Positions 40,122-49,033 of a stretch of DNA of 64,000 nucleotides are shown here, piece after piece. The stretch covers positions 1 through 64,000 of the forward strand of contig UQYV01000002.1 of NCBI GenBank assembly GCA_900545245.1. Direction: 5' to 3'. Below the pieces are notes generated by a model. It was not told the DNA's origin, made no database searches, and saw nothing but the letters and a program-made list of their open reading frames with translations. How positions within the stretch are numbered: position 1 is the stretch's first letter; every line of letters begins with the position of its first letter. The position numbers and the translations under genes are program-made. The stretch comes from an uncultured Bacteroidales bacterium (GTDB taxonomy: Bacteria; Bacteroidota; Bacteroidia; Bacteroidales; UBA932).

Positions 40122-43100
40122 ATGAAATCATTAACCGGATTCCTGTGCGCAGCCGCACTTCTGGCGTTTCCGCTTGTCCTCGATGCCGGGACTCCCGTCA
40201 AGGGAAAGGTGTCGGACGCGTCCGGAGCACCTGTCGTCGGTGCGCTTGTATTTGAGCCGGGGACATCGAATGGAACGATGACGGATGAGAACGGCCACTA
40301 TTCGATTGAACTCTCGTCCGGCTCCGCGACAATCTCGTTCTCCCTGCTCGGTTACAACGACATCACCGAAAAGGTGAACGGACGGGCTGTGGTGGATGCT
40401 GTAATGACAGACGACCGCCAGCAGCTCGAAGAGGTCGTGGTTGTGGGCTACGGCGTGCAGAAACGCGGAACCCTGACCGGCTCGGTGGCATCCATCAACT
40501 CGGAGAAGCTGACGAAGGCGCCGGCGGACAATGTCGCGAACCTGCTCGGCGGAAAGCTACCCGGACTCGTGTCAAGGCAGACCACCGGCCTTCCGGGTGA
40601 GAATCAGGCCGACATATACATCAGGAGCATATCGACCACGGGCTCGTCCTCACCGCTCGTTCTTGTCGATGGAGTGGAGCGGGATTTCTCGAACCTCGAC
40701 CCGAGTGAAATCCAGTCCGTTACCATCCTCAAGGATGCCGCTTCCGCCGCAGTCTATGGAGTAAAGGGAGCCAACGGTGTGATTCTCGTCACGACCCGGC
40801 GAGGGGACGACCACAAGGCGAGCGTGACTTACAACGGAGCCGTGACATTCTCAAACAACGCGGACATGATCAGTCTCCTCGACGGTCCGGAATATGCCTA
40901 TTGGCACAATCTCGCGACAGACCTCGACGGCATCGCACGGGAATATTCAGACACTGAAATCGGATACATCCGGGACGGCAATGACCCTCAGGGCGTCTTC
41001 GGAAACACGGACTGGCTGAAGCTGGTATTCAAGCCTGTCGCAATAGGGCACAACCACAACCTGAGCGTGACCGGTGGCAACAGCAGCGTGAGATATTTCG
41101 TCGGAGGAAGTTTCCTCAATCAGGACGGAATCATCAGCAATGTATGGTTCAGGAGATATAACCTGCGCTCCAACATCGACATAAACCTCACCGACCGGCT
41201 TACCGTCAAGCTGGACGTTTCCGGGCGAATCGAGAAAAGGCATCAGCCTGGCGTGTCGGCAGGAAGCAGCGACCCGACATCGTCCCTGGACAACGGAGGC
41301 AAGGAATATGGCTACAAGAATATAATCTACTATGCCATATCCGCCCGTCCTACCGTCCGTCCGACAATGCCTGACGGGACATACATCGGCTACAACAACC
41401 CTCTGATAGCACGGGACGAGTCCGGATTCAACAAGAAGGACAACTCCTATGTATATACCTCCGCCACGATGGAATACAGAATCCCCGGAATCGAAGGGCT
41501 CGTTGCGAAGGGAATGTTCAGCTACGACTTCAGGAACACGCAGCAGAAGCTGCTCACCCTGCCGTGTTCGCAGATGACTCCGCAGTACGGCAGCCATGAT
41601 GCGGACGGCAATGTGACGCTGACTCCCGGCAATTCTCCGCACAGCGCCTCCGGGATAAACCGGCTTACCGAGACCTGGAGCAATTTCAGCCGGCTCAACT
41701 ACCAGCTCATGTTGAACTACAACCATAATTTCGCGAGAGTTCACGAAGTCGGAGCCGACCTTGTCTGGGAGCAGAGCGCGACATGGCTCAAGAACATGGG
41801 CGCGGCGAAGCAGAACTTCGCCATAACCGAAATACCGGACCTTGATTTCAGCACGGACGTGACACCGAACTCCGTGACAGGCGGCCACACCGACACCGGA
41901 CGCCAGGGGCTGCTCCTGCGCACCAACTATGCATATTCCCAGCGCTATCTCGTGCAGGCTTCGGTGAGAGGGGACTGGTCCGCACGCTTTGCCGCCGGCA
42001 AGCGTCTCGGCATCTTCCCGGCCGTGTCTCTCGGCTGGAAAATCTCCGAGGAAGGCTTCATGTCCGGAACGCGCGACGTCCTCGACAACCTCAAGCTGCG
42101 TGCCTCGTGGGGAATACTCGGCAACGACTCCATTTCCGATTTCCTCTTTGTTCAGGGACTTGCGCTCGGCACCAAACCGTCCGCAGTCATCGACGGGGTC
42201 TCGAAGCCGGCGCTTTCCACGACCTCCGTTCCGAACAGAAACATAACCTGGGAGACCACGACGACCTACAATGTCGGTCTTGACTTCTCCCTTTGGAACG
42301 GTCTCCTTTCATTCGAGGGCGACGTGTTCTACAAGGTTACCACAGACATCCTTCAGTCCCAGTCCGGGCAGATGCCTCCGTCCATAGGAGGCAACTACCC
42401 GTCCATCATAAACGGTGGCGTGGTCGATGTGCGCGGCTTCGAGCTTGTGCTCGGACACAACAGGCGTGTCGGGGACTTCTTTTACGGAATCTCGGGCAAC
42501 GTTTCTTTCGCGAGGAACCGTTATGTCAGCACGAACGACTCCGCGAACATCCCTTCTTACCAGAGCAAGATAGGCCAGCCGCTCGGCAGCGTGCTCGGAT
42601 ATGTCTCGGACGGGCTTTTCCAGAGCGAGGAGGAGATTGCGGCCTCTCCGACCTACAACAGCGGCGTGAGGGTCGGCGACATAAAGTACCGCGACCTGAA
42701 CGGCGACGGAAGAATCACGGCCGAGGACAGGACTTGGATTGCCGGTTCGCAACTGCCTGAAATAATGTACGGTCTCAACTTCGACTTCAGCTGGAAGGGG
42801 CTCGGGCTGTCGCTTTTCTTTCAGGGTGCGGCAAGAACCGACATCATGCTCTGCGGAACCTACAGCGCACTCGGGTTCTCGGACGGAACATACTACACGC
42901 AGGCATTCAAATGGGGTAGCAACCCTCCAAAATACCTCGTGGAAGGCAGCTGGAGGCCTGACAACACCGATGCGTCCTATCCTCGCCTGAGCACCCAGTC
43001 GTCCGTGAACAACGTGCTCCCGAGTGATTTCTGGAAGCGTGACGCCAGCTACATCAGGCTCAAGAACCTCCAGCTTTCATATTCCCTTCCGCGCAAGGCT

Positions 43101-43268
43101 CTTGAACGCATCCGCATGGCCGACATCCGTGTGTTCTTCAGCGCGAGCAACGTGTTCACGCTCTCGGCTCTGTCGAAGCTCGGAATTGACCCTGAGGCAC
43201 CGAGTGTCAACAACGGCTACTACCCTCAGCAGAGGGTTTTCAGCCTCGGTGCAAGTCTGACATTCTGA
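40122..43268 (+). CDS. susC: SusC/RagA family TonB-dependent outer-membrane transporter
   Basis: The 1,048-aa protein has a signal peptide, a carboxypeptidase-regulatory-like domain (VKGKVSDASGAPVVGALVFEP) and a TonB-box-like EEVVVVGYG. A plug domain follows (GKLPGLVSRQTTGLPGE...GSSSPLVLVDGVERDF...ILKDAASAAVYGVKGANGVILVTT), then a 22-strand barrel ending in ...GASLTF with a terminal Phe. SusC proteins import oligosaccharides with TonB energy and pair with the SusD lid encoded 16 bp downstream. It is in the middle of the GH92 locus. Confidence 0.96.
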   Translation: MKSLTGFLCAAALLAFPLVLDAGTPVKGKVSDASGAPVVGALVFEPGTSNGTMTDENGHYSIELSSGSATISFSLLGYNDITEKVNGRAVVDAVMTDDRQQLEEVVVVGYGVQKRGTLTGSVASINSEKLTKAPADNVANLLGGKLPGLVSRQTTGLPGENQADIYIRSISTTGSSSPLVLVDGVERDFSNLDPSEIQSVTILKDAASAAVYGVKGANGVILVTTRRGDDHKASVTYNGAVTFSNNADMISLLDGPEYAYWHNLATDLDGIAREYSDTEIGYIRDGNDPQGVFGNTDWLKLVFKPVAIGHNHNLSVTGGNSSVRYFVGGSFLNQDGIISNVWFRRYNLRSNIDINLTDRLTVKLDVSGRIEKRHQPGVSAGSSDPTSSLDNGGKEYGYKNIIYYAISARPTVRPTMPDGTYIGYNNPLIARDESGFNKKDNSYVYTSATMEYRIPGIEGLVAKGMFSYDFRNTQQKLLTLPCSQMTPQYGSHDADGNVTLTPGNSPHSASGINRLTETWSNFSRLNYQLMLNYNHNFARVHEVGADLVWEQSATWLKNMGAAKQNFAITEIPDLDFSTDVTPNSVTGGHTDTGRQGLLLRTNYAYSQRYLVQASVRGDWSARFAAGKRLGIFPAVSLGWKISEEGFMSGTRDVLDNLKLRASWGILGNDSISDFLFVQGLALGTKPSAVIDGVSKPALSTTSVPNRNITWETTTTYNVGLDFSLWNGLLSFEGDVFYKVTTDILQSQSGQMPPSIGGNYPSIINGGVVDVRGFELVLGHNRRVGDFFYGISGNVSFARNRYVSTNDSANIPSYQSKIGQPLGSVLGYVSDGLFQSEEEIAASPTYNSGVRVGDIKYRDLNGDGRITAEDRTWIAGSQLPEIMYGLNFDFSWKGLGLSLFFQGAARTDIMLCGTYSALGFSDGTYYTQAFKWGSNPPKYLVEGSWRPDNTDASYPRLSTQSSVNNVLPSDFWKRDASYIRLKNLQLSYSLPRKALERIRMADIRVFFSASNVFTLSALSKLGIDPEAPSVNNGYYPQQRVFSLGASLTF

Positions 43269-43284
43269 TAAACTGGAAAAGACA

Positions 43285-44967
43285 ATGAAACTGAAACACA
43301 TATACACGGCAGCCTTTGTTGCCCTATCGCTCTCCGCCGTGTCCTGCTCGGTTCTTGACATCGACCCGAATAACAAGTACGGCATCGACTATGGGTTCAA
43401 GAACAGGGAGAACGTCGAACTCTACCTCAATTCCTTCTATCCGATGACGGCCAATTTCGGCCAGTTCGGAAGCAACGCCCTCGGAGGCAGCAATTCGAGC
43501 ATGTCCGACGGGCTGACGGACATCCTGAAATACGGAGCCATCGTCTCCGGCGCCGGTGACTGCAACCTGATTATGACCGTCGATGGGCAGCAGAGCATCA
43601 ATAACAACTACTTCGACGCATGGACAACATGCTACGGATGGATTCGACGCATAAACGAGTTCCTCGACGGCCTTGAGAGCCACAAGTCGAACTTCAGCGA
43701 GTCCGACTACGGGCGTTTCCGGGCGGAGGCTCTCTACTACAGGGCCTATGCCTACTTTCTCATCATGCGCTCGCACGCATCCGTAAAGGACGACCTCGGC
43801 GTGATACTCAATCTTGACATAAACTCCTTTGATGCGGACAACAGGGTCCACCGCAGGGCGAGTGTCTCTGACAGCTACGACTGCATCGAGACGGACCTCG
43901 ACTACGCCATAGCCCATCTCCCTGAGCCCGCAAATGCCGCGGGACGGCTCAACTGCCACGCCGCCAACGCCCTGAAGGCCCGCGCCATGCTCTATGCAGG
44001 ACGCTATGACAAGGCCCAGGCAGCAGTGGAGGCGATTGTGAACAGCGGGCTCTACGGCTACATCGACGACTACTCCGCAATATTCCGAGACCTGAAGAAC
44101 AGGGAAGTGATATGGGGCTACGGCTATGAAGCCGGCACGCTCACGCACAGTTTTGACAGACAGTACTCCCAGCCCGGCGACATCTGCGAGAATGACGGCA
44201 AGGGAGCCGGATATGCCGGACCGACGCAGGAATTTGTCGATATGTATGACTATGCCGATGGCCGTCCGTTCAATGCCTCCCCCGACGCCGCGAACCGCTA
44301 TGTCACGAACGACAATGCCGGAAAACGCGACCCGCGCCTCGCCGCCTCCGTTATGTGGAACGGTTCCGTCTGGAAGGGGCGTGCGCTTGAGTGCTTCGAG
44401 GGCGGGATTGACCAGAAGTATATGCCGTACGGCAGCACGAACAACCCGGGAAACACTGTCACCGGCTACTACATCCGCAAGATGATGGACGAGAACAACA
44501 CGGACTTTTTCGTGAACGGTTCATATCAGCCGTGGATTGAGTTCAGATATGCCGAGATGATGCTGATTTACGCCGAATGCCGTGCCCGTGACAACGATTT
44601 CACGGCCGCATTCTCCACAGTGGAAGACCTCCGCCGCCGCAGGTTCGGGCGCGATGATGTCTATACGCAGCCAATGAACGACCTTGAGTCCGCACTTGAT
44701 GTGATTCTGAAGGAGCGGGCCGTGGAACTCTGCTTTGAGGGACACCGTTTCTGGGATCTCCGCAGAACCGGACGTGCCGCAAAGGTGCTCGGGGGAAAGA
44801 AATATACCGGAGTGCTCTGGAAAAAGGGAGGCGACGGAACATTTACTCCGACCTCAGTCTCCTGCGACATGGGAGAACGGAAATATCCGGAGCGTTTCGA
44901 CCGTTTCCCGATTCCCCAGTCCGAAAGGAGCAACAATCCCGAAGCCGCGCAGAACAGCGGCTGGTAA
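43285..44967 (+). CDS. susD: SusD/RagB family surface glycan-binding lipoprotein
   Basis: The 560-aa lipoprotein has the signal LSLSAVSCSVLDIDP with the lipid Cys at 21. The helical TPR scaffold is visible in YGRFRAEALYYRAYAYFLIMRSHA and LNCHAANALKARAMLYAGRYDKAQ. The C-terminal part has the family ending ERAVELCFEGHRFWDLRRTG and a late FPIPQSE. It caps the SusC barrel and delivers glycan. It follows susC in the operon. Confidence 0.96.
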   Translation: MKLKHIYTAAFVALSLSAVSCSVLDIDPNNKYGIDYGFKNRENVELYLNSFYPMTANFGQFGSNALGGSNSSMSDGLTDILKYGAIVSGAGDCNLIMTVDGQQSINNNYFDAWTTCYGWIRRINEFLDGLESHKSNFSESDYGRFRAEALYYRAYAYFLIMRSHASVKDDLGVILNLDINSFDADNRVHRRASVSDSYDCIETDLDYAIAHLPEPANAAGRLNCHAANALKARAMLYAGRYDKAQAAVEAIVNSGLYGYIDDYSAIFRDLKNREVIWGYGYEAGTLTHSFDRQYSQPGDICENDGKGAGYAGPTQEFVDMYDYADGRPFNASPDAANRYVTNDNAGKRDPRLAASVMWNGSVWKGRALECFEGGIDQKYMPYGSTNNPGNTVTGYYIRKMMDENNTDFFVNGSYQPWIEFRYAEMMLIYAECRARDNDFTAAFSTVEDLRRRRFGRDDVYTQPMNDLESALDVILKERAVELCFEGHRFWDLRRTGRAAKVLGGKKYTGVLWKKGGDGTFTPTSVSCDMGERKYPERFDRFPIPQSERSNNPEAAQNSGW

Positions 44968-44997
44968 TCAATCAGTCAGTCAGCATTCATAAAACAG

Positions 44998-45435
44998 ATG
45001 AAAATGAAGAAAATACTGAAATATGCGCTCGTGGCGGCCGCGCTCGTCTCCTGCCACAAGCTTGAATATCCGCCGCAGGACAGTTCCTGCACGCTGAACT
45101 CGATGAAGTGCCTTGTCTATTACGACGCGGACAACCTCCGGAAATATTCCGAACTCGACGTGCTCGGAGGCGGAACCTACAACGAAAGTCTCGGAGCCGT
45201 GTCCTACACCTTCCCGTCCGATGCCTCGATGTACAATTCCGAGACGCTCAGGCGCTGCCGTCTGGAACTTACCGTTCCGGCAACCGCGAGAGTCGTTGAA
45301 GTGGATGCAGCGGGAAACGAGACCGGCAGCGGCATTTCCGGGATGCGTGACCTCAATTCAACTACAGTCTATTTCAAGGTCATAGCGGCCGACGGCACTG
45401 AAAAGCAGTATCAGGCACGGTTCAGAGTGAATTGA
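44998..45435 (+). CDS. small surface lipoprotein of the SusCD operon
   Basis: The 145-aa lipoprotein has the signal MKMKKILKYALVAAALVSC (lipid Cys 19). The rest is beta-rich, ending in KVIAADGTEKQYQARFRVN. This is the pattern of the Ig-like DUF5018 type modules that precede glycan-binding or enzyme domains in this phylum, here without a partner domain. Downstream of susD it holds the place of SusE/SusF-like accessory binding proteins. The specific ligand is unknown. Confidence 0.65.
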   Translation: MKMKKILKYALVAAALVSCHKLEYPPQDSSCTLNSMKCLVYYDADNLRKYSELDVLGGGTYNESLGAVSYTFPSDASMYNSETLRRCRLELTVPATARVVEVDAAGNETGSGISGMRDLNSTTVYFKVIAADGTEKQYQARFRVN

Positions 45436-45479
45436 GAGAATATGGAATAAACCATAAACACTTTAAATAACAATTTTTT

Positions 45480-47099
45480 ATGAAAAAGATTTTTCTTGTG
45501 ATTTCTGCGGCGGCGCTCATGTTCGTCGGCTGCAAGAAAGAGAATCCGGCTCCGACGACTTCGTTTGTCCTGACGGATGCCATGATTCAGGTAAACGGAC
45601 TCACCGAGGACTGCCTCACCGTCGTCAATGCGGCCGCGAAGACCGTGACAATCGAGGTGGCGTATGCCGACAAGGTTCAGCTGAAGGCTCTTGACGTAAG
45701 GTTCACCGAACTTCCATCAGGTGTCAAGGCCGACAACTTCACCTTCGATTTCTCTACAGGAGCGACCAAGACCGTGAAGTTCACCGAAGGCGAGGCTTCC
45801 GTTGAGTATGTTTTCTCCGCAAGTGCCGCCCAGCCAGAGCCTAAGCTCGTGTCCGCGACTCTGAACGGAGTGGCTGTTGCCGGAGGCACCGCCAAGCTGA
45901 AAGGTTCGGCTGACCTCACTAAGGTCGAGTTCAAGTTTGAAGTCTCTCCTGCCGGAACTAAAGTCCTCGTCGGACAGAATGAAATCAAAGACGGCGACGA
46001 GATTGACTTCAGCGACAAGCTCAACGGCGTGACTTTCACGCTCAAGTGCGAGGATGTCGAAAAGACGGAGAACATCAAGGTTGTCACCACCGGAATCTCC
46101 TCAATCGAGCGTGTCTGGGGACACTATGTGAAGCCTGAGACAACCACCGATGACTGGTATGGAACAGCTGTTGCTGCCAGCGGTTGGGAAAGGAACATCA
46201 CCATGGACGACAAATATGTCTATATGGTAAAGGCCGGCGGCCCTGGGGTATATGCAATCAACATCGCGGACGGTACCGTCGCAAAGGAACTTTCTGTTGA
46301 AGATTATGTCAAGGGCGGCGTTCATTCAAGTTCTTCGGCTCAGGTCATGAACAATGGGACATCTTCGGTCCTTCTCGTCAGCAATATGGTGAATGCGGCA
46401 AATTCCATCCTTCGCATCCACGCATGGGATGACATAGACTCCAAGCCTCGTCAGGTTCTCGCATACACCCTCACTGAAGCGCACCGTTTCGGTGACAAGT
46501 TCACCGTGGAGGGCGACTGGCAGAAAGGACGCATCATCTTTTATGATTACACGAGCGCCACAGAGCGTTGTGCCGCAGTCTTCACCGTCAATGCCGGCGT
46601 GATTGAGCCTAAGCCTGAAATCGTGAAGCTCGGAGCCATCAGCGGCAATAACATCGCCGGTCTCTACAAGTTCAGCGACACCGAGTACATCTGGGCGGGT
46701 ACGGGAGCATATCCGATTGTCTATGGAGTTTCAGGTTCCACGTTCACGAGCAAGTATGTCTGCAACGACGGCGCGAGATTCTCGCAGCCTGTCCTTGACG
46801 TGAACTTCTTCACTTTCAACGAGCAGAAATACATGGTTTATGCGCGTCTTCTCAATGCATATCAGGACGGCGCAATCCGCTTCCAGGAAATCAACTACGA
46901 CACTCTTGCCGAGAGCATGGAAAAGATTGACACTTCAACAGACAGGCAGCTCGGACTCGGTGACCCGGAAAAACAGGGGGTTACCGCCAACAAGAACGGC
47001 AACGGCTGCGGCGCGTGCGCAGTGCGCGAAATCAACGGTGAAATCTATGTAGCCGGATGCGTGATGGGAGCAGGCGTTTCCGTATTCAAGGTCAAGTAG
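45480..47099 (+). CDS. DUF5018/DUF4623-type surface lipoprotein
   Basis: The 539-aa lipoprotein has a signal and lipid Cys 19 (LMFVGCKKE). Two Ig-like repeats follow (about 25-120 and 120-205, each ending in a strand like VEYVFSA or ENIKVVTT). The large C-terminal part has beta-propeller character (YVYMVKAGGPGVYAINI..., WAGTGAYPIVYGVSG, NGCGACAVREINGEIYVAGCVMG), which I associate with DUF4623. Encoded after susD, it is probably a cell-surface glycan-binding protein of the locus. A strong hairpin follows its stop. Confidence 0.7.
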   Translation: MKKIFLVISAAALMFVGCKKENPAPTTSFVLTDAMIQVNGLTEDCLTVVNAAAKTVTIEVAYADKVQLKALDVRFTELPSGVKADNFTFDFSTGATKTVKFTEGEASVEYVFSASAAQPEPKLVSATLNGVAVAGGTAKLKGSADLTKVEFKFEVSPAGTKVLVGQNEIKDGDEIDFSDKLNGVTFTLKCEDVEKTENIKVVTTGISSIERVWGHYVKPETTTDDWYGTAVAASGWERNITMDDKYVYMVKAGGPGVYAINIADGTVAKELSVEDYVKGGVHSSSSAQVMNNGTSSVLLVSNMVNAANSILRIHAWDDIDSKPRQVLAYTLTEAHRFGDKFTVEGDWQKGRIIFYDYTSATERCAAVFTVNAGVIEPKPEIVKLGAISGNNIAGLYKFSDTEYIWAGTGAYPIVYGVSGSTFTSKYVCNDGARFSQPVLDVNFFTFNEQKYMVYARLLNAYQDGAIRFQEINYDTLAESMEKIDTSTDRQLGLGDPEKQGVTANKNGNGCGACAVREINGEIYVAGCVMGAGVSVFKVK

Positions 47100-47140
47100 G
47101 TCTCGGAATCGTCTATCATAGAATTGAAAATCAGTTTTTC

Positions 47141-47180
47141 CGGATGCCTGAAACTTTAATGTGGCTTCAGGCATCCGTTT
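47141..47180 (+). terminator. hairpin terminator after the SusCD operon
   Basis: A perfect 12-bp stem (CGGATGCCTGAA at 47141-47152, TTCAGGCATCCG at 47166-47177) with a 13-nt loop and a short T run. It probably separates the susCD transcript from the GHL10 gene. Confidence 0.75.
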
Positions 47181-47193
47181 ATGAATCCGTAAA

Positions 47194-48912
47194 ATGTCCG
47201 GAAAAATGTTCTTCAAACTGCTGGCAGCCATGGTTCTGCTGCTCGACACATCCTGCAACAAGCCCGTTCCCGTTCAGCCGGAACCCGAACCCAAACCCGT
47301 GCTGGAACTGAACTCAGTATTTCTGCGGGAATATCCGGGCGCGGACGGCGTGATTGACAACACGGCCGGAACCGCCCTCATCACGCTGCCTTACGGCGCG
47401 TTCCCGGGCAAGGCGCACATCCACTACACCGTCCCGGACGGAATCACCGGCAGCCCGAAAAACGGGAGCGAGGTGGATGCTTCGCGTCCGATTGAACTGT
47501 TCCTCGTGGACAAGGATGGGAATGCTCGCAAATACACTGTCACAGTCGAGGTCGCCAAGTCATCCGATGCGACGATTTCCGGAATTTCCAATGTTGAATA
47601 CCTCGTCGAAGGGGAGATTGACGGCGATTCCATACACTTTGTATTTCCGAACTCCGCAGATGTCACCGCTCTGACATTCAATGCGGCCATGGCTGACGGA
47701 GCAACCACCGAACCGTCTTTCGACGTTGCGCTTGACCTGACTGAGCCGAAGTCAGTGAGGGTGACGGCCCCCGACGGAACGACGACAAGGGAATATGTCC
47801 TTGATGCACGAGTTCTTGAACCGGAAACTGCCGTCAGGGGAGTGTACCTTCCGGCGCCGTCGCACACGCATTCGTTCGGCAGTTACGCCAACGCGAAGTC
47901 GTCCATGGAACTCCTGTCGGAACTCAATTTCAACTGCATCTTTGTCTGCGTGTGGGCAAATTCCAAAATCGCATGGGACAGTGAAGTGCTTCTGCAAAAT
48001 TCCACCTATGCATCGGCACGGGAGGGCAATATGTACGCGAACTATACGGGAGGCAGCGGCGATGCCCTGAAGGACATGATTGAGCTTGCCCATGAGCATG
48101 GCATCAAGGTCATCCTGTGGTTCGAGTACGGATTCATGCACAAAATTGGCGGCGTGAACCTGTCGGACCCTATTGTGGCGAAGCACCCCGGCTGGCTGGG
48201 GAAGGGAAGTGACGGCAAATGGTCGAACTACAACGGCACGGATTACTATCTGAATGCATACGACCCTGAGGTTCAAGAATTTATGCTTTCCTTGATGGAG
48301 GAGGCTTTGGAAAAATACCCTGAAGTTGACGGGATTCAAGGAGACGACAGGCTTCCGGCCATGCCACGAAACTCTGGCTATGACGACGTTACGGCCGCAC
48401 TTTATAAGTCGGCTACGGGGCTCACTCCGCCGGCGAATCCAAACGACAGTGCATGGGTGCAGTGGCGGCTGTCCCTGCTGAACGGCTTTGCCGTTGACAT
48501 GTACTGTCGTCTCAAGGCGAAGTCACCGAACCTATGCGTATGCTTCGCTCCGAACAAGTATCCGTGGTGTATGAACAACCTCATGCAGGACTGGCCGCAA
48601 TGGATAAGGGACGGTGCGGTTGATTTGCTCACGGTTCAGTGCTATGTCCTACCGTCCTATGAGACCGACGTCACAAACTCACTGAAACAGGTCGCTGCGG
48701 CCGGCGCCGGGAACATCCTGAATCCGGCGATGATTCTCAAGAACGGAGCCAACATCATGTCACGCGATGTCCTGATACAGCAGCTCCGATTCAACCGCAA
48801 GGCCGGTACCTGCGGCGAGAGCCAATTCTGGTTCGACGGACTCTATACCGACTATGTCCGGGATGTTTTCCGGAGCTTTTACCCGGGAAAGGCCCGATTT
48901 CCTGAATACTGA
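47194..48912 (+). CDS. GHL10-type glycoside hydrolase lipoprotein
   Basis: The 572-aa lipoprotein has a signal ending LLLDTSC and a Pro/Glu linker (VQPEPEPKPV). Two Ig-like modules follow (about 35-210), then a TIM-barrel domain from RGVYLPAPSHTHSF (about 210-570). Barrel motifs include NFNCIFVCVWANS, HGIKVILWFEYGFM, DGIQGDDRL and VDLLTVQCYVLPSY. This matches the GHL10 (PF02638-like) family, which includes E. coli DigH, an enzyme acting on denuded peptidoglycan strands. The substrate here is unknown. The second ATG at 47206 is an equally good start. Its place beside GH92 and SusCD suggests glycan breakdown. Confidence 0.8.
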   Translation: MSGKMFFKLLAAMVLLLDTSCNKPVPVQPEPEPKPVLELNSVFLREYPGADGVIDNTAGTALITLPYGAFPGKAHIHYTVPDGITGSPKNGSEVDASRPIELFLVDKDGNARKYTVTVEVAKSSDATISGISNVEYLVEGEIDGDSIHFVFPNSADVTALTFNAAMADGATTEPSFDVALDLTEPKSVRVTAPDGTTTREYVLDARVLEPETAVRGVYLPAPSHTHSFGSYANAKSSMELLSELNFNCIFVCVWANSKIAWDSEVLLQNSTYASAREGNMYANYTGGSGDALKDMIELAHEHGIKVILWFEYGFMHKIGGVNLSDPIVAKHPGWLGKGSDGKWSNYNGTDYYLNAYDPEVQEFMLSLMEEALEKYPEVDGIQGDDRLPAMPRNSGYDDVTAALYKSATGLTPPANPNDSAWVQWRLSLLNGFAVDMYCRLKAKSPNLCVCFAPNKYPWCMNNLMQDWPQWIRDGAVDLLTVQCYVLPSYETDVTNSLKQVAAAGAGNILNPAMILKNGANIMSRDVLIQQLRFNRKAGTCGESQFWFDGLYTDYVRDVFRSFYPGKARFPEY

Positions 48913-48937
48913 ACAGAGTGAATGCCATTCTCTGTTC
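48911..48937 (+). terminator. hairpin overlapping the GHL10 stop
   Basis: GAACAGAG pairs with CTCTGTTC, with an inner GAAT/ATTC stem. It begins at the second base of the stop codon. No T run follows, so it may protect the mRNA end ahead of the terminator at 48957. Confidence 0.45.
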
Positions 48938-48956
48938 AGACAGTAAAGATTTGATG

Positions 48957-49000
48957 ACAAAATGGGTGTCCGAGAGAATCGGGCACTCATTTTGTTTTAT
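48957..49000 (+). terminator. strong terminator at the end of the locus, second copy
   Basis: A 17-bp stem with two G-U pairs and loop GAGAA, followed by TTTTAT. The left arm is identical to that of the terminator at 37796-37834. Confidence 0.85.
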
Positions 49001-49033
49001 ATATGCGTCGTTTTGTGAAGAAAGAATATAAAT

